This document shows positions 33,833-43,809 of a stretch of DNA of 64,000 nt, piece after piece. The notes under the pieces are model-generated. The model saw nothing but the letters and a program-made list of their open reading frames with translations, did no database searches and was not told the origin of the DNA. Each line of letters starts with the position of its first letter. Position 1 is the first letter of the stretch. Location: assembly GCA_945910035.1 (NCBI GenBank), contig OX246754.1:227064658-227128657 (forward strand), read 5' to 3'. The position numbers and the translations under genes were made by a program. Origin of the DNA: Brachypalpus laphriformis (Eukaryota; Arthropoda; Insecta; Diptera; Syrphidae).

Positions 33833-34880
33833 ATATGCCTCCTTTGAAAGTATGTGCTTTCAAACAGGAAGTAGAACAAGTTTTTGGATTGGGCGTTTAA
33901 AAACTCCTTTGGTTGTCAGGACATCAGCAACTCTGACCTTCCCGTCACTCCCTTTGTATACTTCAACGATTCTTCCTAGGAGCCATCTCTGTGGTGGAAC
34001 GTTGTCTTCGTGAATCAAGACCATTGCGTTGACTTTGAGATTGAGTTGCTCTGAAGACCACTTGCTACGTTGTTGCAGCTCGCAAAGATAGTCTGCCGAC
34101 CAGGTTCTCCAGAAATGGGACTTTACCACGTTAATTCGCCTCTATTTTTGAACTTAGCTGATGTTCGGTGCTTCGTCAAATAGTTCTGGGACTGCCTTCA
34201 AGGATGTCCCAATGAGAAGGTGTGTTTCAAAGTCACTTGGGTCAGCGGAAAGTGATGTAATTGGACGCGAGTTCATTATAGCTTCGATTTCTACAAGTGT
34301 CGTGGACAGCTCTTCGTACGTCAATTTAGTATTCCCCATAGGTCTAAGTAGATGACTCTTCGCAATCTTCACTGCAGCTTCCCACAGTCCGCCGAAATGT
34401 GGAGCCCTGGGAGGAATAAAGTAAAATGTTATACCTTCATTAGAACAAAAATTGAATATAACTTCTTTTGATGATTTTTGAAAGAAAATGCGGCATAATT
34501 CTAAGAGCTTTGTTTTTGCGCCGACGAAATTAGTAGCGTTGTGACAATATATGTCCGACGGAAGACCTCGGCGTCCTATGAACCTCTTCAGCGCAGCTAT
34601 GAATGCTTCTGATGAAAGGTCGGAGACTACCTCTAAATGTACAGCCTTGGAGGAAAAGCAGACGAATAGAGAATAGTTCGCGCAGCTTAGGCCTGTATCT
34701 AACAAAATAAATACAACTTCTCACAATGCGCCGTGCAACTTCTCTTATGTTTACTACCCAAAACTCTCTACGAGACAATGAAACTAACATCTTGGGGCCA
34801 GCGTGAAAGTTCGAGGAATGTAAATATTTGACCATGCATCACTCGGAATATGTCTCCAGTTAACCTCTGCCGCTTTTTCA
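33833..34880 (-). pseudogene. BEL/Pao integrase, with upstream pol deleted
   Basis: Read from 34876: AAEVNWRHIPSDA, the end of the RNase H-integrase linker, joins directly to the zinc-binding H2C2 part (YLHSSNFHAGPKMLVSLSRR, 34835-34690). The integrase core follows (FVCFSSKAVHLEVVSDL, then FYFIPPRAPHFGGLWEAAVK, 34700-34154). The family block SDNGTNF reads CHNATNF, so a catalytic Asp is replaced by His; the Glu in GLWEAA is kept. The C-terminal DUF5641-like domain is at 34129-33860 (MVLIHEDNVPPQRWLLGRIV). RT and gag are absent. Defective in three independent ways. Confidence 0.85.
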
Positions 34881-35174
34881 TTTCACTATTGGTGCGTTTT
34901 GGTGAAACGTCGCTTCTCAGTGAAGTCAAATAGTGATGGATGGAGATAGCGATAAGTCAGGTAGCGACAAGTCATCGGTGACGAAGAGTGTAACTTCCCC
35001 AAGACTAGAAGAATTAAAGCAACAGCGCGCATCTACAAAGGGTCGCATCACGCGAATAAAGACACTAGTTGAGAAATTGACAAGTTTGTCTGTGTCGGAA
35101 TGGGAGTGTAGACTAGATATTCTTGAGTCATACTTTAAGCAAGCACTTTCTTATCAGACCCAAATAGAAATCTT
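34881..35174 (+). pseudogene. BEL/Pao gag, first part (opposite strand to the preceding BEL)
   Basis: ATG at 34936. DKSGSDKSSVTKSV, then RLEELKQQRASTKGRITRIK and ESYFKQALSYQTQIE is the N-terminal region of BEL/Pao gag. The leader from about 34881 contains ttggtgcgttttggtg-type bases typical before BEL gag, but no LTR precedes it; it abuts the minus-strand BEL remnant. The reading frame is cut at 35174 by the RTE insertion and resumes at 38030. Confidence 0.75.
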
Positions 35175-38029
35175 ACTTTACTTTACTTATGTCCTGTATC
35201 CCCTTGTGGGTCCTAGGGCCTCTACTACGCCTACGCGCCATCGTGTACGGTTTCTGGCAATGTGTCTGAGTTCTCCCCAACTTTTCCCTAACTGCCGTGC
35301 CTCCTTCTCGACTGTTCTGCGCCATGTTTTCCGCGGACCGCCAGGTCTTCTGCCATCCTGAGTTAGAGGGTTCCATTGCATAGCATGGTTCGCTATGGAG
35401 CTGTCACCCTTTCGGAACGTGTGACCAATCCACTGCCACTTCCGCCGTTGGATAGTTGTGCCTATTGGTTCCTGACCCGTTCTCTCGTAAAGGTGTTCGT
35501 TAGAGATACGATTGGGCCAGAAAATCCTTAAGATATTGCGCAGACACCTATTAACGAACGTTTGCAGCTTTCTGGTGATAGTAGTGGTCACTCTCCACGT
35601 GCTGCAACCATATAGCAGCACGGATTCAACGTTGGAGCGGAACAGTCTTATTTTGGTGCTCAAACTGATTGCATTGCTTCGCCATATTTTGGACAACATC
35701 CCGAACGCGGACTTTGCTTTGGCGATCCTGTTGGCTATATCCAGTTCGGTTCCACCATCGGTCGAGACAATACTCCCAAGATACTGGAAATCCTCTACTC
35801 TCTCTACCGGTTGTCCAGCAATGCATATTTGAGCCGATGAGTTAGTTCCAAGGCTGATGATTTTAGTTTTTGTCGTATTAATTTTCAGCCCGACGACACC
35901 TGCCTCCCTCTCCACATCTGCTGTCATTTGGTGGAGGTCCATAATTCTGTGGGAGAGTAAGCATACATCGTCTGCGTAGTCAAGATGCTTCAGTTGAGAT
36001 GTAAGAGTCCATCGAATTCCTCCGTTTCCCGTCGACAAAGCTGCATGAAGCACATCGCTAATCACCAATAGGAATAATATTGGTGAAAGCATACAGCCTT
36101 GTCTTACCCCACTTTGGATCTCAAATTCCTCAGACAACCTTCCCCTGTGCAGAACGTGACATTTGGAGCCTTCATATGTAGCTTTGATAATAGCAATTAG
36201 TTTATCGGGAATGCCTCTCCTGCGTAAGGCACGCCAAATAAACTCCCTGTTGACACTATCGAACGCCTTCTCAAAATCGATGAACAGCAGGTGCAGTGGC
36301 GATCGATATTCAACACACTGTTCGATGATAATCCGCAGGGTGTTGATGTGGTCGGCACAGGAGGATCCAGAGCGGAAACCTGCTTGTTCGGCATCGAGTG
36401 TGTCTTCGAGATGTTGTTTGATTCGCTCAAGGATGATTTTAGCTATTATCTTAGCTACAGCAGGCAGCACGCAGATACCCCTCCAGTTTCCGCACTCCAT
36501 TAAATTTCCTTTCTTAGGAAGCTTGACGATCATTCCCTTTTTCCACTCGTTAGGAAAGCTCTCAGCTTCCCAAGCTCTATCTATAAGTGGAAGCAGAAGC
36601 TCAGCCGATGTTGTTGGCGTTGCTCGTAAGAGCTCTGCTGAAATACCGTCAAGTCCTACCGCCTTGTTGGTTTTGAGTGCCTTGATCGCGGTAATGATCT
36701 CATCTTTACTGGGAGTCGTGGTGCGTATTCGGGAACTTCTCACCTCGGGCATCTCAGTCTGATTTGGGAGCATATCGCTAGCGAATACACGGTTCAAAAC
36801 CGTAGCAAAATGCTCTTTCCATCTCTTGAGCTGGTCCTCATCCGAAATGAGCAAGGAGCCGTCTAGGCTTTTCACTAGGTATTGGCTGGAGCTGCGACCA
36901 CCTGTCAGCTCTTTTGTGATTCTGTAGACAGTCCTGCTGTCGCACCTCCGTGCAGCTTCTTCTGCTTCTGTAGCCAGCGCGTTGATGTAGTTGCGCTTGT
37001 CACGTCGTACGCTACGCTGAACTTCTCTCATCTTCATGCGATATAGGGACTCTAGCTCGCTTCTCCCTGCTGCTGGGGTAGCTGCAACGCGAGCTTTTAG
37101 CTGTTTTCGTTCGTCAATCCGTCTCCAGGTATCCTCGGAAAGCCACGCCCTATGTCTTCCCTGCGATCGACCGACAATTCTTTCAGCACCAGATGTAAAA
37201 ACATTTTTCACAGCACACCAATGGTCTTGGATGGTTGCGGGCATTGAGCTGCTGATTGCTTCCACACCTTGCGAAAAGTGCTCCCTTAATTGTTGGCGCA
37301 CTGAGGGATCACTAAGTCTATCGATTTTGAACCTGGGCATTCTTGTGTTGTCGTGGGATCTTCGAACTGCAGCAGTGCGTAGTTGGAGAGTAGCTATCAT
37401 AAGATGGTGATCACGTACTATCCCCACATCTGCCCCTCGTCTGTTTCGGACGTCCAGGAGACTACTTCTAAAGCGGCGGCTGATAGCAAAATGGTCAATT
37501 TGGTTGGAGGTTGCTTGCCTGTCATTGGAAACCCAGCTGACTTTGTGGCAGGTCTTGTGCTCAAACATGGTGCCACCTATCACAAGGCGGTTGGCATTGC
37601 AGAAATCCACAAAGCTTTCGCCGTTGTCATTGCGGTTGCCTAGTCCATGCTTCCCGATTACATGCTTGAGCCCTTCGTTGTCGCTGCCTACCTTGGCATT
37701 CAAATCCGCCATCACTATGACAATGTCTCCATTTGGTGTTGTGTTGAAGACGGCGCTTAAGAGATTGTAGAAGCTCTCCTTTTCGTCCTCAGACGAACTA
37801 TTCGTTGGGGCGTAACACTGTATGATGGTGACACGTCGTACTCTAGTCCGGAATCTGGCCGTCAAAATCCTATCACCATGAGGCTGCCAGGAAATCAGGC
37901 CCTTGCGTGCTGTTGTTGTTAGCAGTAGTCCGACTCCATATTCCCGCGGACTTCCGGATGGTCTTCCAGAATAGAGTAGTACAGTGTTACGCGTTGGAGA
38001 CTGGTACTCGCCCGCTTCTAACCATCTTA
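35175..38029 (-). mobile_element. RTE-like LINE inserted in BEL gag
   Basis: Inserted between the BEL gag codons ending at 35174 and resuming at 38030, with the three bases CTT duplicated (35172-35174 and 38030-38032). Removing it restores an open gag frame through the junction. Its 3' end (plus-strand left side) is a tail of AAGT-like units after gacataagtaa, identical in type to the deleted RTE copy at 23.2-24.1 kb. It is 5'-truncated within the endonuclease. Confidence 0.88.
35187..38029 (-). CDS. RTE-like endonuclease/reverse transcriptase, 5'-truncated but otherwise uninterrupted
   Basis: About 947 codons without a stop. It lacks a proper start: it begins at the insertion edge with VRWLEAGEYQSP, missing roughly 60 residues found at 23265-23450. 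Endonuclease: VMADLNAKVGSDNEGLKHVI (about residue 105) and the VRDHHLMIATL block (about 215). RT: LPKKGNLMECGNWRGICVLP, AGFRSGSSCADHINTLR, LLFIDFEKAFDSVNREF, GVRQGCMLSPILF, LDYADDVCLLSHR (active site) and GLKINTTKTKIISLG. C-terminal: LLYGCSTWRV, RRKWQWIGHTFRKG and RPGGPRKTWRRTVEKEA (DUF6451-like). Stop at 35187-35189. All RT motifs look intact, so the insertion is probably the youngest large event here. Confidence 0.85.
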
Positions 38030-38984
38030 CTTGCAACCAAGTGATACTGCCAGAAGCGAGTTAGAGGAGTTATATGTCACTACAAAGTCGAAGCTGCTCA
38101 CATTAATAGGCCCAAGGCGAAATAGTATCACAGATAGTTCATTTAGTATTCCACCTCCGCCGACTAATCGATCGCCGCACCTCCGTTTACCTAAGTTTAG
38201 TGGGAAGTATTCGAAGTATAAAAATGTTATTGATTCGTTTAAACAATTAGTACACACTGACCCTACTCTTTCTAAAATTGAAAATTTCAACCACCTTTTG
38301 TCGTGTCTTTCGGACCAAGCTTTGGGAACTATCCGAGCCTTTCAATTTTCTGAGGATAATTACTCTAAGGCACTGGAGAAACTTAATGAGCGATATGATA
38401 ACGACATCTTGATATTTTTGGAAAATATAGCTGCAATATTTGAACTCCCGAAGTGTTCGAAACCATCGGCTTCTCAGCTTAGGAACCTGGTAGATACTAT
38501 TTCGGCAATCTTTAGTTCGCTCTTATTACTCGGTTCTGAGGCTAATATTTCTAATTTGATAATTATCTACATTGCAATGTCGAAAGTATATACGGAAACA
38601 TAATCAAAATGGGAGGAACAACTCGATTATTCCAAACTACCAAGCTGGAATGATTGTGCCAAGATGATCAGCAAACGATGTCAATATCTGGAGGCACGCG
38701 ATAATAAACCAAGTCATTCAGAACGAGTTGACCATCATCAACGTTGGCCAGTCAAGTCAAAGTCGAAATGATTTTCACAAACTTCGTTGACAATCGTACA
38801 AAATACTTGTGTATTTTGCAGCAATAGCGACCATTTCATTTCCAATTGTCCTAGTTTCAGCAAACTCTCGGTGTCAGATAGATTTTCAAATACAATAAGG
38901 ATAGGTCTATGTATAAACTGTCTTGGAAAAGGGCAAAACATGTCCAAATGTCCTTCAAACCACAAATGCAAAGTATGCAAATAG
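38030..38984 (+). pseudogene. BEL/Pao gag, second part with zinc knuckles
   Basis: Continues the gag frame: LRLPKFSGKYSKYKNVIDSF, FNHLLSCLSDQALGTIRAF and KPSASQLRNLVDTI (DUF1759-type core, 38031-38603). A stop occurs at 38602-38604, then readable sequence to about 38770 (SWNDCAKMISKRCQYLE). After a shift, CVFCSNSDHFISNC and CINCLGKGQNMSKCP follow (38813-38960), with CKVCK at the end. In the second knuckle the usual GH is GQ, so a zinc-binding His may be lost. In the intact element this protein forms the particle. Confidence 0.8.
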
Positions 38985-38996
38985 CCACACCATACG

Positions 38997-39702
38997 TTGC
39001 TGCATCGGCAGCAACAGGCGATTGCTCGTACTAATGGTGAAGGCACTTCTTGGATGGCAGATACTGCAGTTACCTCAGTTGCTGCAATGCAAATAGAATC
39101 GGTTAAAATTTCAAATCACGTAATGCTCACTACAGCACTAGTTCTGGTTCAAGAGTCTTCTGGAAGTTTGCACATTGGCAGAGCGTTGTTAGACTCGGGA
39201 TCACAAATCAACTTGATGCGTGAAAAATTCGCACGCAGTCTTAATTTACACAAGGACAAAAAGCACATCGAAAGCAGGGGTAGGAGCTTCACAAACTTAG
39301 TTAAGTCATCAAACTCAGACTGTTGTCAGATCACGGTATACTAACTTCTAGGTAGCATTGGAATTTGTCCCAGCTCCAACAATCATCGGTTATCAGCCCG
39401 ATAGAGCAATGTCAAGGAGGGACTGGACCATACCACCGAATATTGAACTCGCAGATGAAAACTTCAACCAACCATCCAATATCGATCTTCTTCTAGGTAC
39501 AGAGATTTTCTTTGATATATTATCAGTGGGACAAATAAAGTTAGGGCCAGGACTTCCAACATTGCAGAAGACTTCACTAGGATGGATTAAGGCAGGAAGA
39601 TGCAACACTCAGGTCGACATTTCAAGCTCAATTTGTTACCTTTCTACGCAGGAGAAATGTACAGACATTTTGGAAGCTAGAAGAGACGAGCTGTCGTAAG
39701 CT
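38997..39702 (+). pseudogene. BEL/Pao protease region (DUF1758-like)
   Basis: 38997-39344 contains ALLDSGSQINLMREKFARSL, the DSG-type active site of BEL proteases. After a frameshift, 39358-39699 contains WTIPPNIELADENFNQPSNI, LLLGTEIFFDIL and LGPGLPTLQKTSLGWIKAG, the end of that domain. Homology stops at about 39702; RT and everything after it are missing. Same strand and order as the gag parts, so this is one element (34.9-39.7 kb) carrying the RTE. Confidence 0.8.
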
Positions 39703-39847
39703 TAAATGGACAGACGAACAAACAGATTGCGAGAACAGTTTTATGAAAACAATAAAAGTTCTCCACAGTTGTCGCTTCTCGGTTCAACTGCCCTTTAAGT
39801 AGGATCTATCTTGTTTAGGCTCATCATACGATGCATTACGCTACAGT

Positions 39848-39865
39848 ATCCCACCGCTGCCACCA
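39848..39865 (-). promoter_or_regulatory. Primer-binding site, tRNA-Leu type
   Basis: On the minus strand TGGTGGCAGCGGTGGGAT starts two bases after the LTR end. It is complementary to the 3' end (with CCA) of a tRNA-Leu(AAG)-type molecule as I recall the fly sequence (...ATCCCACCGCTGCCA). It would prime minus-strand DNA synthesis of an LTR element oriented leftwards. Confidence 0.65.
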
Positions 39866-39867
39866 AT

Positions 39868-40148
39868 TGTTGAGTTACGGAAAAATATTGATAAGAAGAG
39901 TGAAACACAAGGTACTTGTTTTAATGGATCATTTATTACCGAGCTATTCACTAAAAGTACTCAATTTAATATATAGTTTATTATTGAACTATTTACTGTG
40001 ACCGTTTGTATCTGAACACTACTCGTAACTGCCTTCATCGTCGTTCCTCATGCTTCCTCCATGCCTTCACTATTCGCTATTCACCCATTGTGGGAGCTGG
40101 GCTTTCGGTGCCAGCGCAATGGGAGATCGAGTGACATTGTGCACAACA
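39868..40148 (-). other. 5' LTR of a minus-strand LTR retrotransposon, 281 bp
   Basis: On the minus strand it starts TGTTGTGCAC and ends CTCAACA, giving the 5-base inverted termini TGTTG/CAACA. Two AATAAA-type signals (ataataaac and gtaataaatg on the minus strand, about 39920-39985) lie in its 3' half. It is followed by a tRNA-Leu primer-binding site. The internal region that should follow is cut off after about 150 bases, where BEL gag/protease of the other orientation begins. Owner family unknown. Confidence 0.6.
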
Positions 40149-40204
40149 ATGCTGTACTTGGAGTAGTCAAGGGATTTATCTCAATAAACTCGGCAGTGCG
40201 TTCC

Positions 40205-40400
40205 AAGAATCATGAAAGCTCAGATATTAAACGGCTTTGACATGTAGTGCATATAAACAGCAGTGCTCCATCCCGTAGAATTTTCGAGCTAAGCCTAGAC
40301 GGACAATGCAAAAAGGGACCACATCTATTATAGTTGGAGAGATTCATATGGGCTCTGTTAAGGATTAATAGAACTTCGATGACTTACAAGGCGGCTCATA
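40205..40400 (+). pseudogene. LINE C-terminal fragment related to LINE-A
   Basis: Translates as RL, stop, HVVHINSSAPSRRIFELSLDG and LERFIWALLRINR. This parallels the LRWLGHVERMGTNAPARRVFE segment of LINE-A but is clearly diverged, so it is a related family. About 50 codons readable. Confidence 0.5.
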
Positions 40401-40413
40401 TTTTCAGCAGGGG

Positions 40414-40497
<84 letters not shown>
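40414..40497 (+). repeat. (TC)n microsatellite, about 84 bp
   Basis: About 42 TC units with two interruptions (a G in TCTGTC, and a TT). The longest dinucleotide array in the window. Confidence 0.95.
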
Positions 40498-42342
40498 TAC
40501 TTTTTCTTAAAGAATTTCCCGCTAGTGGGTATGATTTCGATTGCAGTTATCGTATTAAATAGATTTCACTTTTCTATTGAAGGATTCTTTTGATGTTTAT
40601 ATCATTTATTAGGAGTGGAGTATAGTGCTATAACAATATCCTCCCGTACTATAGCTCGCAATGCATACAGTAGCTACTGTAGGCACTCTAATTAAAACCC
40701 CATCGAACGGGCCTACAAAATTAATTAAAAGTCCCATGAGTGACAACGTGCAATTTAAATTTCCATGAATGAAAAATTAATTGTTTTACCTTTGGCTGAC
40801 AGATATAATGAAAAAGTAAATTAAAACCCAGCTATCAACTCCAAGACAACGAATGTAACCTATCTCTCGGTTTTCTACTCATATGCTACAAAGTAAAAGT
40901 ACATCATTACACAATCTTACTCACTGTTAAATTACTTTTAATAAAAATAAAAATCTGATTGAACATTATATCTCGCATATGTATACATGTGACATTTAAT
41001 TAAACTTTGTGCAGTGTGCTACTCAAACGAACCCCTCGATTTCACATAACAATCTCCTATACCCCTGGCACTTTCGAAACAGAAATAACAAAATATTTTA
41101 CTAAATCACAGCATACGGAGGAAAATTGTATAGAAGAAAATAATTTTTCATGTCATATCTGCATGGCATTACCTTTCTTTGGAGCACACACCATAAAAAG
41201 AGGGTGTGGCGCCTCTCTCCATGTACAGATTTCCTAAGACTTTCAAAAAGTTCCATGCCGCACCACCACAGCCACACGCAAGCATTCAAAAAGTATCTCC
41301 AAAAGTATCTAATTAAATTTGAATTTTCTTGAGAGAAAAATTGAAAAATGACGTTTGCCATATGAAGCACACAGATGATGCTCTTTCAAGGCGTTTTTTT
41401 GCAACTCACAACATCCAAAGAAATGGATATCACTGTGAGTTCTCATTCTCACTACGTTTACTCCAATGCGCCTCGCATGACTTAATGTTATGAATATTAT
41501 TTTAATATTTTTGTCGTTGTACCGCTTCCATACTCTGGCAGAGGGTGTTTTGGAGTCCCTTTATTTCTTTTCTAATTTGCTGCCTGAAAAGTTATTTATT
41601 AAATTACAGAAGCCAATTTTCGAAAAGGAGCACACACAGGTTGTGAGACTTACTCGAACGTACATATATTCTGATGAAAACGAAGTCGAGAGTTGCACCT
41701 GCAACTTATTGCATATTTCACATTGTGCAAAAGTTTATATAGAAAATTAGATTCTGTTTCATATAGGTAAGAGCCTTTAGTTGTGGGATAGTGTTCACTT
41801 TTCAAGTTGTGATAGTCAAGAATATTTAAATGGCTTCAAGAAATTCTATCAAAGATACCACAGTCTTGAAGTTTCATATTCTAAGTAGGCAAAAGAGAAG
41901 GGGAGTATGTTGGAAAACTTACAATAGTTTTGCATAGCAAATGGATATGCTGAAAATTTCTTGATGTGAAGGCAAAGTCTGCAAAATAAATTATATTGCT
42001 GGTGGTGAAGAATTTGGAAGATTAACTAAGCTGAAGCTCAAAGTGGCAAAGCAAGTAATATGTTCTTTGTTAGGGTATATTTTTGAATTAGGGGATACAT
42101 TTGGAAAATTTCAGTCACGTAGCTTAGAATGGGAGGGAACTCGGAATAGAGAACCCTCGGAGAATAAAGAAATCCCTCACGGTTTTTTAGGTGAGAAATG
42201 AAATACATATAGCCCGAATATAGGGTAATTGCGGGAGAGATGCCGCGCTTTTTTAAAAATCGATGTAATTTTTTTATAAAAGTAAAACAAACTTTAATTT
42301 TCAAAAAAACTGAAATATGGATTTATTTTCTACCATAATAAA
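40498..42342. other. 1.8 kb non-coding stretch, possibly unique host DNA
   Basis: No ORF with a recognisable motif. The block at about 40670-40830 is rich in short AT-type sites (aaaattaattaaaa, gcaatttaaatttcc, aaaaattaattg) separated by GC-containing words, a texture often seen in conserved non-coding DNA of flies. Around 42233-42243 and 42411-42420 there is a short inverted pair (GGGAGAGATG/CATCTCTCCC). Confidence 0.4.
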
Positions 42343-42399
42343 TTACTTAAATAAGAAAATAAAACTTTTTTCATAAATATTAATAATAAAATAAAATAT

Positions 42400-42560
42400 G
42401 TTAGGTGTGCCATCTCTCCCAACATGTGTGGGAGATGTGTAACAATTTTGCTTATTAACAAATCCGTTAAGCCAAAAATTAGCTTCTTCGCTAAGCACAA
42501 TTTTGCGATTTGAAAACGGGTTAGTTAGCAACTGCTCTTGAGCCCAATCAGCGAAAGAAC
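42400..42560 (-). pseudogene. Mariner-superfamily transposase fragment
   Basis: Read from 42560: SFADWAQEQLL, NRKIVLSEEANFWLNGFVNK, QNCY. This matches the 'FADW ... SDEAHFWLNGYVNKQN' block of DUF4817-type mariner/IS630 transposases, which includes one catalytic acidic residue. Here the block reads SEEANF, so the Asp is Glu and the His is Asn. The fragment is cut at its upstream side by the LINE-A tail at 42562. Confidence 0.7.
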
Positions 42561-42836
42561 GTACTTACTTAAGTGGCGCTACAGTCCGGGGTAGACTTGG
42601 GCTTCAACCATCAAAGCTCTCCATCCAACTGCCTCCAGTTGCGCATGCCAAGTTGGTTGAGGTCCCCCTCTACTTGTGTACGCCATCTATTGCGAGGTCG
42701 TCCTCTACTGCATGTCCTTGTATAGGTCGTAAAATTCGGCGTTGTACCTTCTCCTCAACTCGCCGGCTTTGCAGACGGGACCAAAGATCACTCAAAGCAC
42801 CAATAATATGCTCATCCCACCACGATCTTACCCAGC
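42561..42836 (-). pseudogene. LINE-A copy 4, deleted
   Basis: The plus-strand left edge is the reverse complement of the family end (acttacttaagtggcgctac). The C-terminal frame follows: SFDG, GGSWME and TNLACATG in broken frames, then the VEEKVQRRI and LWSRLQSRR region, parallel to GPVC--GEWRRRYNAE of the family. A segment corresponding to RLRWLGHVERM is deleted. The sequence AAGAAC occurs at both edges (42555-42560 and 42837-42842) and may be the target duplication. Confidence 0.7.
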
Positions 42837-42842
42837 AAGAAC

Positions 42843-43553
42843 AAAGCAAACAAATTGTGAGGTCTAACTCTCACGAATGTTTTGGTCGCGGGAATGTGGA
42901 CTGCGTCCTACATGTGTGGAATGTGAATAAAAGTTGACAGTTCGCAGAAATCATTCGCTTATTCGCGGAAAAATCGGCGAATTGTTAATTTCTTCGCAGA
43001 AACTAATTACAATTTAAGTTTTTATATATTAATCAATAGATAAATTAAGCTCCGTTCCTTTGGAATAATAAAATTGCCAAGGGCGTGCTTATAAATGTGC
43101 TAAGAACTGTTTGTTCGCAGTTTGGGCATTCGCAATTCGCTGAGCTGTGAATGGACCTTTACTGCCGAAGCGAGAAAGACGATACATTCCGCCTTCATAT
43201 ATTTATTGTACACTTTCTCACCGTCTATGCGCTACTGCCAAGGGTTGTTGCAACAAGTCCACAACACGCTGAAAAGTGTGTTTTGCCATCCTGCAGCGCT
43301 GATAAGACGCCACATCAACCCATCCGTCAGCTTATGCATGACTATGTAATATGTATCTAACGCCGAACATATGAGCGCTGAATTTTGTAGACATTTTCAT
43401 TCTCTTCGTCGCTGTCAGACAAACTAATAATATTTTCCATTGAATTATTGCGTCACGTTTCGTCAATTTATTTCCTCCAACTGTTTTCATCGATTTATTT
43501 TCAAGTTATTTTTTCGCATTTTATTTTCTGGTGAATAATACGAAACAGCATCG
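42843..43553. other. Non-coding stretch
   Basis: Repeated motifs of the ttcgcag/ttcgcgg type occur at 42950-43010 (TTCGCAGAAATC, TTCGCGGAAAAATC, TTCGCAGAAACT), suggesting a small decayed repeat. Nothing coding recognised. Confidence 0.4.
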
Positions 43554-43809
43554 AAACTAGTTTAAAGCATACCAGCATTTTCTGGTTCTATGAACTTTGA
43601 GTTTTATCTAACTGCTGGAATACAATGGCGTCGCTGTCACTGTCGTACGTCGCGCTCATCTGTCAATAGTCTCTCATGTCGTATGGCTCTCAAAAAATGC
43701 ATCCACAATGAAGTCGTATGCTTATGTCATCTTACTATCAGCTGGCTTGAAAATTTGTTTAATAAAATAAGTGAAGGAATCAGTTTTGCGAAATAAATTA
43801 GTTAACGCA

